A DNA stretch of 64,000 nt from Glandiceps talaboti (taxonomy: Eukaryota; Hemichordata; Enteropneusta; Spengelidae): the NCBI RefSeq assembly GCF_964340395.1, contig NC_135552.1:20548681-20612680 (forward strand), given 5' to 3'. The position numbers and the translations under genes are program-made. Under the pieces are notes generated by a model. It was not told where the DNA came from, ran no database searches, and was given only the letters and a program-made list of their open reading frames with translations. This document shows positions 27,601 to 40,500 of this stretch, piece after piece. The stretch's first letter is position 1. Each line of letters begins with the position of its first letter.

Positions 27601-30600
27601 CTGTGTAGCTAATTCCTAACTTAAACAAGCTCGTAGATCCTGGTACCCTAGAAAGACAGTTAGAGTGGAGAATCGTTTACGTTCTGCCGATCTACCCAAA
27701 ACTACTATATTAAAACACTGAAAAGTTATAATACGTAACCCCAGAACGTAACACATGCTCAGAGACTCCAATACTTGTTTAGCACTTATGCCTGTGCATA
27801 GGGTGTAATTTGTACTTTTAATACAGTAAGTCTTACATCGATCAGAAATTGCTAATTGTAAATATTAGATTTAAAATATTTAGCCACCATCTATTCCGTT
27901 ACATTTACTTTTTTGCAGTAGTCAGGATGGTGTCCAAAGTTTGTAAAGACTGTCAGACAAAGCATGAAGGCCAAACTATCAAATAAAAGCCTTGTTTGTT
28001 TGTTTGTTTGTTTGTCCAGACGGAAAGTATTCGGTTTACACAATGTTTGATCTCTATGACTTGATGCTCAGATACTCCCATACTTGGTTAGCACTTATGC
28101 CTATGCTATACAAAATTAGAATCGTGTAATTTGTACACTTACAGTAAGTCTTACATTGATCAGAAATTGCTCGATTGCCTCCAGAAAATTGTCCATTGTT
28201 TTCACTCTGTCATCAGTAGGGTTGAAAAAAACTAACAACCGTTTTACTTTCTCAGATGTTACTAATTTCTCCTTTGTGCCGCCATATAATTTCTAGAAAT
28301 AGAATGTTAAAATATATGCCATATAACAATTAGCTTGTATTAAATGATTATTTCTAGTTAAACAATATAAGGTGGTTATACATTTCAAATATCCCGACAA
28401 AAGCCAAACTTGTTATACCGAAAATGTAAAAGATTGATTTCAACACAATTTGTTCAAAGTAACTAGTTTCCATTTGTGTGAAAATCTGTTACACTGTAAT
28501 GATAATTTCCATGTATAAAGAAGCAAATTCCTTACCGTTAAACAGTCATCATATAAACAAATCGGGCACACTTTAATTATTAATCATGACATGGCTGCTT
28601 GAGCAAAATGTTGATCATAGGCGGTCCGTGAATCGCTGTTTTCAGTTGTCAGTAGGGAGGGAGCATTGAGACATTTTTCTGGAATGACTCGGAGAGCCTA
28701 CTAGGGTGTGGTTGATATAAGGAATATTTAAATGTGCAATAAATTGGAGGGTACTTTTTGACATAGCTTGGTGGAAACACCTGTCATTTATCTAATTTCA
28801 CTAACTGTAGTTCAAAAATATGCAAGAAATACAAACATTTTATCATTTCAGTGTGCCAACGAAATTGTTTTGCTGAATTTCTTTCGAAATCAACTTGTTG
28901 GTTGTAACAGAGAAATGTATAGAGAATAACTGAATGTAGATAATGTCATGTACAGTATGTCAAATCCAAAACTTTATGTATCACTGAATTCTACAAAAAG
29001 ATTAATTTGCCACGCGTGGTGTATTTTCAAGCTGAGTAATTTGTATTAAATCGTAATTTCACACAGTATATCTCTATTTCTGTGTTATGCCGTCATTATT
29101 GCTAACGGTTGCAGGCTTTTACATGTAATATTTAACAGAAAACTAGCGAAGGCATGTAATTTTCTTCACATTCCAACACACCAGTTTGTTTATGTATGTA
29201 CGTACATGTAGCACACTCCTTGCGCGTGACATGTTGTAATGTAGTCGGGCTCAGCCCTTCGAAATTTGGGATCGTAATTGGGCCTTGTAATCGGCACAGA
29301 TCTTCTAACATACATGTTAAGCTTTTACGACCACTCAGTTTGTGATTCGTTGCATATTTTATTTGGACTTGGAGTAACAAAATATTTGGTATTTTGATAG
29401 CAAACCTATTCGTTTGTACTAGGTGTATGTCAGATGTATTTGTTTACTAAAACAGACATTGTAATGTAAGCATATTCTATGTTTCCATGGAAGCCACTCT
29501 CCAATTTTAGATAATCTGTCTTTCAATGGAACACTGGTCTAAGACGCCATGTGGAACGTTTGATGTTCGTTCAAACCTTACAATCTTGCTGTGTTGAACT
29601 CAGGAGTCGGTCGGAAATAAAAAACAGTTTTTTTTCTGATGTCGGAGCTGCAAATTAGGGTCGGTTGGGAGATGAGAAACAGATATATAACCAGATTTAA
29701 ACTGAATGCCTCCCGTAAAGGAATCACTAATTATGCAAATAACTCATTAAACTAAAAAAACTATGGTAACAGGCTTTGTTTTTTGGACAAGCATGCTTCT
29801 TAGGTTAATGTATGTAAGAATGTATGATACTGCTTAATGCAGTCTTAAGATATAGCCTAATTACCGAAAATCATTAATTATGCAAATTATTCATTAACAC
29901 TGTAAGGTACATCAACTAACTTTATAGGACATACACAATTTGTTATGGTTAATATGTACTGAATTGTATTGAAATTGAAGCATGCAGTCGCAAGATATAG
30001 CCTAATTACCAAGAATCATTAATTATGCAAATTATTCATTAACACTGAAAGGTACACCAACAAACTTTACAGAACATATGCGATTGTTATGGTTAACGAG
30101 TGTACTGATATATATTGGAATTGAAGCATGTATTCTTAAGATATAGCCTAATTACCGAAAATCATTAATTATGCAAATTATTCATTAACACTGTACAGTG
30201 CATCAACAAACTTGATAGGACATATGTGTTTTCTTATGGTTAACGTATGTACTAAATTATGTTGAATTTGAAGTATGTATTCTTTATATATAGCCTAATT
30301 ACCAAAAATAATTAATTATGCAAATTATTCATTAACGCTGTAAGATACATCAACGAATTTTATAGGACAAATGTATGTTGTTATGTTTAACAAATATACT
30401 AAATTATATTGAAATTGAAGTATGCAGTCTTAAGATATTACGTAATTAGTTGATCTCATTAATATGCAAATATCTCTAATTAAACATTAAAAGATCTGGC
30501 TCAAAACCTAATCAGGTCTAGCTATTACCCTAAAGATTATATATCCCAAATTTCATTACAATTGAGCCAGCCGATTTCTAGAAAATGATGACACAGACAC

Positions 30601-31489
30601 ACACACAGACAGACAGACAGACAGACAGACACACACACAGACAGACATTCCCCTTTTAATACCTCCCGTACCCTTACGGGAGGTAAAAAGGGCCGCCCTA
30701 AAATATAATAAAAGTAATTTCAAAACTGCATGTCAGGAAAATAAAAAAGTGAAAGGGTTTATAATGACGATAGAAAAATAGAAGGATGAAGTTTATACGT
30801 CCCTGGACGAACCTTGTCATAGCATATGAATTCAGAGACATGTTTACATGTAAATGCACCGTCTCGTGTCTTCTACCTACAGCACACTACTTTCTAAATA
30901 TAACATGTCACTGAAATGAACCAAATGGAACATTCTAATTCCCAATTATTGATCATGAATTCTAATCGAAAGTGATCTGATATTTTCGTACTCGCGAACT
31001 TACAGAAATCGGATGAGAAAGGGCTTCACGAGTACGAGAAGACAACACATGAGGCAATGTGATAACGTGGGCGAGTTCACTGATCATGGATGGGTTGTCT
31101 CGGAAATGTCCTTTTTTGTGTACATGTATTTATAGTTTTCAAAGTCGCTGCATCTCTTTGATTTGTTTCTTTTAAGAAAAATACGGCAGTCTAATTTTCA
31201 ATGGCCACGTCAGTATCGAACAAACGCTAGGTCCCCCTTTGATCTAGATGTATCATGTGTCATCGCAGTACAATGTACTAAGATTAATACTCACAGTGTT
31301 ACAGCGAAGTGGCTAGCTAGCCTCACAAATAGCAAAGTCATCGGAAATGTTGTCGGATTACTATCTCTGTTGATAACTATGTACTCACCTTTTTTTTATT
31401 ATTTCATTTTCTATTGATTGGGTTCATTAAAATTTGAACATGATGAAGAGAACTATGGATAGGCATGTCTTACAGTGCAAATTTTAGTT

Positions 31490-31544
<55 letters not shown>

Positions 31545-34500
31545 TTTTGTTTTGATTTTTGACATGGGTGCGTGGCATACGCACTGTGCTATGTTCATAT
31601 GAACGTGTGTTCGCCGTGATGTATGTAATTTTCCAGGTAGACAGACACAACAATGGCAACATCATTGTTGCGTCTTTTTCCATTGACTAGACTGCGTCAG
31701 TGTTACATGTTATTGTATCAAAATAAAAGCAATCAACTCTCGGTAGTCTGCTTGACAGCAAGACAAACAATCCGGACTACGCATGCATTACAAAATATTT
31801 GTAATGCCCCTTTCTGTTTTTAAGTCAACTCCGTGTAAATTTTAGCAACTTGTAAATTACTGATTATTCCTAGTCGTTCGGCAAAGTCATGTAAACAATA
31901 AACTAGTGATGTGGTTGCTTTTATTGCCTATCTTGCTTGTGTATATCATGTGTGTACGGCACACTGTGTACCACTGCATACACACATAAATACAGTGCAC
32001 ATGACATGCGTGATTCGCATGATAACTATAGCTACATTGTAATACATTCTAGTGACGCCAGTCGACTTGCACGTGCAAAATATAACAGTCGCCATCTTTA
32101 TAACACTGCACTTGTCAGCAAGCTTCATGACTGAGAAATTCTGGATAATGATATTGATATTCCTGTAACAATCGATGTAGTGATACTGTGATCGATCCCA
32201 ACTATATTGTGTCCTTACGGTTTGAATTTGGCATGTGTCACTTGGACCCGGAAATATGTACGTACGCATACGCACACTATGTTGTCAGTTGAGTTGGAGA
32301 ATTTAAAAGCAGACGATATTTTGTTGGATAAAATCTAAGTACAAACAATAATATACAGTATGGAGTCAACGATCATGTCAACTTTTTGTAGGCCAATAAA
32401 AAGGAAAAAATAGTTTCTCGTCAAATGTCACAGTACATGTTGTGGTTGGCCAGGAGATCACTAACAGCAATGAGCAAATAGCAATCAATGAGAACAAATA
32501 ACTTATTACATATGTTCTGTTGTATTCCAACGATTGTCTGTAGGAACGACAATCTCAAAACTTTGCCCTACGGAAGACATTCAGTTTACATCTGGTTTCT
32601 TCTGTAAGGAATAGATGGGTGGAAGTCTGTGTCTGTCTGTGTGTCTCTGTGTGTGTGTGTCTGTCTGTCTGTGTCATCGTTTTCTCCATAACGGCAAACG
32701 AAATTTTGAAGATGTATTTTGTAGGGTAATGGCAACACTTGATTAGGTTTTGGTAAAAATCCCGTGAATATTAATGAGCAATTTGCGTAATTAATGATTT
32801 TCGGTAATTAGACTATATCTCAAGAATGCACCCTTCCAATTCATTATAACTTGGTACACACATTTGTAGCTTTTAGTTTTAATAAGTTATTGGCTTATTT
32901 TCGATTGGCCACAAAAAGAAAAAAAATAGTTTCTCGTCAGGAAATGTCGTCTGAAGTGGTGCGACTTTATCACCATTTTGTAAAACACGACTGGCTCAAT
33001 TCAAACGAAATTTATTGCATGTGTTCTGTAGGGTAGTGACAAGAACTGATTAGGTTTTGGTAAACATCCCACAAATATTAATGAGAAATTTATATAATTA
33101 ATGGTTTTCCGTAATTAGGCTATATCTCAAGAATGCACACTTCATATTCAATATAATTTGATACATGCATTTGCGATACCAAAGCGCACTTGTCCTGAAA
33201 AAAATTAGTGATGTAGCTTTTAGTTTCATAAATTATTGGCATATTTTTGTATGCCAATAAAAAGGAAAAAATAGTTTCTCGTCAGGAAATGTTGTCTAAA
33301 GTAGTACGACAATGCGCTTATTTTTTTTTTACATTCTCAACAAATGTCACAGTATATGTTGTGGTTGGCCAGGAGATCACTAAACAACAATGAGCAAATA
33401 GCAATCAATGAGAAAAAATAACTTATTACATATGTTCTGTTGTATTCCAACAATTGTCTGTAGGAACATCAATCTCAAAACTTTGTCCTTGTACAAAAAG
33501 TTCATCACCAAACAATGTAAAATAGAGTTGAAATCTCCAAGGACAATAACATTAACGGTCTCCATACCCTGGATTATGCTATCGAGTTTAGCTAAATAAC
33601 TCAAATAATCATCATAGTTATCTCTCGAACATGTCGGTAAATAAGCACAAATTATAAATAGATTTGTAACTTCAGTATTTAGTTCGACCCCAATAAGTCT
33701 AGTGTCAGTGGGTTTGGTATGAGTCTTGATATCTAAACTTTTGGTTTGCTTTAACTTATGACCTTTGTAAATCACCAGATCAAGGTATACCACTTCCGTT
33801 TCTGAGCTAACCAACGAAAATTTTAATGAAGGATGCATTTCATTTATTTTTTCACGGCAGACACATGCAGATACTGCCAGTGCCTACCATATCATAATTT
33901 TGATAATTACTATTACATGTATGTAGTACCTACTCGAAGACTATCGTCGCATCTTCTATATCAGTGGAAGAACACGGCCGAGTGCGACCACTATCAACAA
34001 AAATCCTGTTGAAAAACACTTGGACGCAAAAAACAACAACTCTATAGGCCTACCATCATAGTGTTCGCTATTCATCTTTTTGAAATCTTTCCAGTGTTTC
34101 ATTTATGTATAGAGATCGGGAATAATGCCAGTGTTTTATGAAAGCATGCATGTACCGTTATGCTTGGGCATGGAGAGGTACTGATTACAAATCATTTTTA
34201 CTTCAAGATAACGATGATTGCTACACAAACTTTCGTGGATTTGCGTACCCATATTTGAACAAGTGTGATTGGCAGGCGCTTTTCACTAGTAACGAACAGA
34301 CCCAGTTTGACCGTGTTTTGTATGAAATTATCTCCACCATGTTTAAATATCACCTTTCTGTGACCACACCCGCATTCCACAGACATTCACAAGTCTACAT
34401 ATACCAAATTTATTACGAAAATCACCAGCAGCTCATTATTATCACTGCTAAGTTTTCAGAGGGGAATCAAGACGTTGTTAATAATCTGCATTCAATATTG

Positions 34501-37500
34501 ACAATAACCCCCACGGAGTTAGGGGGCCTTTTATAAGGACATTTGGCTTTATAGGCCATGTCCATCTTACAAGTAACTTGTGCACACAACACTTTCTGGC
34601 ACGAGATAGTATGTTGTGCTCACGAGATAGTAAAAAAATTCTTGTGAAGCAAAACAAAAAATTTTTGTGAGCACCAGATACTATCTTGTGAGCACGACAT
34701 ACTATCTTGTGAAGCAAAAAAAAAATATTGTGAAGCAAAAAAAAAATTCTTGTGAAGCAGAAAAAAAAATTCTTGTGAGCACAAGAAAGTATGTCGTGTG
34801 ATGGACATGGCCTTTAAGTCGTAGATCTGTGGCTTTTTTGGATTGTCATGGGTTAAATAAGACAATTCGCACCTCCTTTGCAAATGTAAACGATATGCAC
34901 TGAACAATACAAAGTTAACCAGACACCGCATTTGTTCAAGCACATCAGTATTCATACATACATGGTCTTAATGTTGGCTAGTCATAAAAAGTATTCTAAT
35001 ACGAACTTTGCATTTTCTAGGCTAGCTTATAATACTGCAAACTGGGAAATTAACGCACGTTCTTATTTTCGTGCTATAGTTTTAGTGTGAGGCAGTCAGT
35101 GTTTTTTATGAACATTAACAATGTGTTAAGAACAATGGAATTTGACACCGATTGATTGGCAGTATGGCTTTGTGGGCATCCGTCAATTGCATCCTCTATT
35201 GTTACAACTGCGAATTTAACACACTGTAACAGTGGTGAGTTGCGTTCACAATCAAGTGCGAAATTGCGCGAAATTCAAAATTCGTGAATAATTTCAGGGT
35301 TCACAGTATCACTATTCTATTCCTGTTTTCAACAAAATTGATTAACTATGTGGCCATTGAATGCAAGGTTTTGTCCAATCAGAAAATAGGACTCCTTAGG
35401 ATGTGTTAAATTATTTCAAAAATTATGTCGTGCTCACAAGATAGTATCTTGTGCTCACAAGATAGCATCACATGCTCACAAGATAGTATGCCATGCTCAC
35501 AAGATAGTAAGTCGTGCGCACAAGATATTATGTCGTGCTCACGAGATTATTTTTTATTTTTTATTTTACAAAATGTCCCTTACTGGCTTTCGTACATTTG
35601 AATGGCGTCAACAGACAGTTTAACACCTCGGCAGTTATATGAAACTATGTTCACTGTCATATCAAAAGTTAGTAGAATTTGCGAATTAGAATTCCATCAG
35701 GCCACAATGCCGGGTTGTTTCGACAACAAACGAGGAGTATGTGTCAAACTTAGTTTACAACTGTTCACATTTAACAGATAGATGACACTGTCTGTTGACA
35801 TATCACTGAATATCTTCCGCGGTTGTTGTCGGCGCTAACCTAGTGACGAGCACTTTAAAGGGGGGGACTAGAATGAACCACTTTAATAAAGCAGTCGTCT
35901 TCAACTTTAGCAGTACCAAATTGCAGCTTTACTCGACTTTACTCGGTACTTGCGTTATAACCACATCTGCGTATGAACTCACATTAGTTGATCAATGTTC
36001 CTAGAACGCGAACGATTCACAGATGACTTTTCAGAGTTGTATTCTGGCAGGCGTGTAACAGAAACATCTTTCGATAACGGACGCTGGCCCAATGGGGTCT
36101 CACTCATGTCAGCTATCTCCACATCGGTGCTACTTTTCTCCGGCGACTTTTCTAAGCAACTTGTCAGTTCACAAATTTCCTGTCGTAGGACTTGCACTTC
36201 ACTTGTTAAATCGTTTGATTCTGGTCTTGCGACAAACTCTTTCAGTTGGCTCATTTCAAGTCTTAGAGATTTCAAATCCCCTATCAGTAAAGATATATCG
36301 ACATGAGCCATGTCAATCGGGGGTAATTTCGACAGATCTTTTGCAACGAAACAAGGTAGTTCTTCTTCTTCTATTTCATGTATTAGTTTTACAATGTCTA
36401 GGACATTATTTAATCGTTTGTTTGGTCCCTGTCGCTTTCTAAATCTAGATTGGTCGTTACTACATAAGTCGAACAACGTCTTTTTGGCAAACTCGACTTC
36501 TTCATCCATGAAGTGGTCACAGCATAACTTGACCATAACGACGGTTGTGAGCGAGTTCATTTTGTTCACCATAAAACACAAAAGTTCGTTAATTACCACA
36601 CCATTAGCTGTCAACCTGGCTTGTCCTCCTCTATCTCCATCTTGTTTAGAGCTGTTGCTCCCACCAAAGCGTTTCCCATTGCAGTTAGGACATAAATGCA
36701 TGTCTCCTTGGCGTAACACTACCCTGTGCGAAAGCTCACCACAGTCCTCGCATCGAAGCAGGTTCATAATGAAGTCCTCCAATAAACGTACGGTTATACA
36801 CGTCTAAAAGCTGTAGCGTTAATGTTTCTCTGCTATAGAGATTATACCACAGGGAGATGTAATCTTACCTGTAGGATACCTATGTAACATACCCCCACGC
36901 GTAGCAAATTAATCTTTTTGTAGAATTCAGTGATACATAAAGTTTTGGATTTGACATACTGTACATGACATTATCTACATATGAATCAACATTGTTTCTT
37001 ATTTGGAGAAGCCACTTTATTATTGTGCGTTCATTTAGTTGTCGACAATGTATCAAGGAAACTTGGAGAGTATTGATATATTTGCTCCATTATGGTATGT
37101 ATGCATTTTACAGGAAAATACCAACTTGAAGATATACATGTACACTTAATATAGCAAGCACAATGACTATTTTTGACGTCTTCAAAATTTTCATAACTAC
37201 AGCTTTTTACAATGGGAGCATGATGAAGAGAAACAGAGTCGTCTGGCTAGCTAAAAAATCTTACTAACATTTCCATATTTCATAGTCTGGCTTGACAAAG
37301 ATGTTAGTAAGATTGTTAAATCATATCGTCTGCTTTTAAAAATATTATCAATATTACTGTACCCGGTACAATAACTATAATTGTTTCATCTTAACCTACT
37401 GATCAAAAGAAAACGTTATTGGCGTTTGGTGGCGATCTGCTATTAATGATAACAGTAATTGAAACATAAAAAATGTAGCAATGTTGATAAGATGTAGTAC

Positions 37501-40500
37501 CACAGCTGGTGATGAAAAGAACCTGGTCCAGTAATATTTTTCGAGCTGGACGATACAATGTAACAATGTGAGTATTAATCAGACAAATATTTTTCGACTC
37601 AATTAATTTCCATTCTGTTTACCTTGATGTGTTCTTGTAAGTAAGTATAATCTTCTTGGCTTTGTGGAAAATACCACTTTCGATATATTTTTGTCACTTT
37701 ATCTTCAGAAGGTAGGCCCTTCTTCTTCAGAGCTGCACATACTCCCTTAGGTAACATAACAAGACATAGAACATCAATTACCATACAACCGTCAATTAAT
37801 GTCACAGTGCTGATTCTACGAGTCGTAGAGACGTTGTCGACAGATATCCTCCTGTTTCAACTATGTGACAATCATTTGCAGAAACAAAAACACTATTCAA
37901 ATACATCACACATAACTAATCTTTATCTTATTTAGATGTTTAATTCCTGTGTCAGTACATTGAAGTTTTCTGTGTGAAATTATTTCCTGTAAGTGTGATC
38001 GCATAACTATTTAATGCCTATCCAAATACTAACCATACGATTTGGTGATTGCAGATAGAAATTATACAATGAAATGGTACTGATTATGATTATACTTACC
38101 ACAAAAGGAAGTTTTGCAAACTCGTCCCGAAACACTTCTAACGAGCCTTTCCTACAACTTAAACTTAGTACCTTCTCTTCAAATTTAGTAAGTAGATTTG
38201 TGTCTATAAGTGCTGTACATAATCTCTAAAATAAAGTGAAGGTAGAGAATTCAAAGACATACTATTTTATCTGTTTGCGTCTACTAACATTTCGTCACAG
38301 TTTAATTTCGACTATCGTACTACTATGCTTGGCCTATATTCACCTCAAATATCCAACTACTTGCTTGCTGTAATGTTTATTCCTTTTCACAAAGCTTATA
38401 TACGAGATTAAAAATATTTAAACACGATCTATTCCGTCTTGCCTGTTTATTTGTCCGTACGGAAAGTATTGAGTTTACATAATATTCAATCTATATAACT
38501 ACGTATACATGCTCAGATACTCCCATACTTGGTTGTCACTTATGCCTATGTTATACAAAAAGTAGGATGGTTTTCTACACTTACATCAAGTTTTACATCT
38601 ATCAGAATTTTCTCGGTTGCATCCAGAAAATCTTCCACTGTTATCACTCCGTCATCAGCAGTGTTCAAAAAACCTAACAGCAGTTTTACTTTCTCTGATG
38701 TTACCAATTTCTTCTTAATGTCGCCGTATAATTTCTAGGAATAGAGTGTTAAAATACATGCCATATAATAATTAGCTTGTATTAAATCATTATTCCTAGC
38801 TAAACAATATAAGTGGTTGTACAGTTCAAATATCCCGACAAAAGCCAAACTTTTTATACCGAAAATGTGAAAGATTTATTTCAACACAATTTTGTTTAAA
38901 GTAACTAGTTCCAATTCTGTGAAAATGAGAATTTTGATGTATAAAAAAGCAAATTCCTTACCGTAAAGCAGTCATCATATCATTTTATAAAAAATCGGGC
39001 ACATATTAATCATTAAACATGACGTGGCTGTTAGAGCAAGATGTTGTTCATAGGCGGTCCGTGAATCGCGGTTTTCAGTTGTCAGTAGGGAAAGGATCGT
39101 TTATATGAGCAATAAATTGGAGGGTACTTTTTGAGTGCCAACGAAATTCTTGAGATGAAGTCTTTTCGAAATCAATTTGTTGACGGTAACAGAGAAATGT
39201 ATAATGATTTTTTTGACGTCATCAAAATTTTAATAACTACACTTTTATACATTGGACGCCAAATGAAGAGAAACAGAGTCGTCTAGCTAACTAAAACATC
39301 TTACTAATATTGCCATATTTCATAGTTTGGCTTGACAAATATGTTAGTAGGATTGTTAAATAATATCGCCTGCTTATAAAAGTATCTTATTAATATTACT
39401 GTATTTTATCACCTGGTACAATAACTATTGTTTCATCTTAACCTACTGATCAAAAGTAAAAGTTTTTACAATGTACATGATTTGGCGACGATCTACTTTT
39501 AATGATAACTGTAATTGAAACACAGAAAATGTAGCAATGTTAGTAAGATATTGCACCATAGCTGATTTTACGAGTAAGACTATAAAATGTAACAATGTGT
39601 GTAACACTTTTTTACGAATCAGACGTTACAATGTAACAATGTAACACTTTTTTACGAACTAGATGATAAAATGTAATACTACGAGTAACACATTTTACGA
39701 ACCAGACAAAGATTATTTCTATTGAGTAAATTTCTTTTGTATTTACCTTGATGTGTTCTTGTACATTCAGATCTTTTGACGGATACAATTTTAGATGTAT
39801 TTCTGTCACTTCATCTTTCGAGTCTTCATTTTTCTTAAGAGCTGCACATATTTGCTTAGGTAACATAACGAGACATAGAACATCAATTTACTGTTACGAG
39901 TCACATATCTAAAATATATCCATTTTGGACATTTTGGTAAATTTTCATTATGAACTCTAGATTGAAGTCAAAAAAGCATTTAAACTTTGTACAAACAGTG
40001 ACATTCCGTTGCGTAACAACATAGGTCTTTGATATCTCTACATGGGGTGTTTCTGAATTGTTTGTACCAGGTACGATTGAACTGTCAATAAGTTTTATTA
40101 TGACATGACTATTTTATGGTCTTTAAGATATGAACTTGTATTACTAATCTAGGGAAGGTGATTGGATATTAGATCTCGGATGATGTCTTTCATCATAAGA
40201 CTTTAAGAATACGTCATACTCTAAGAATAGAGATTTTGTGTAAACTTTGAAATGTATTTAAGTTGGGTTTTTAGCCCATCTCGAGAAGAGAGGCGGAGAC
40301 GGAGATTGGTCATGTAATAAAATCAACCAAGTGGTTAGCTTGGCGTTCGTTGAACCAGATACGTATGTTTCATTGTGAGTTCTACTCAACACAATCCAAG
40401 TCGGTACGGTACCTCGTAGAAGAGATGGTTTGAGAAGAAACTAGTTGGTCGGCTAATACAACGTTATAGTCTTTAATGAAATAGACTGACGATTTGGAAC

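Noticed and set aside
29731-30480. CRISPR-like regular repeat
   Set aside because: Units of 146 bases are contiguous without spacers, in animal DNA.
30661-30684. Rho-independent-type terminator hairpin
   Set aside because: The host is eukaryotic, and the hairpin lies at the end of a mobile element.
34138-34536. Novel host protein of 132 residues
   Set aside because: The recognisable part is better explained as LINE spacer debris, and it sits among other element fragments.
36310-36807. 165-codon plus-strand frame opposite the zinc-ribbon ORF
   Set aside because: Shadow of the minus-strand coding sequence, with no motif of its own.
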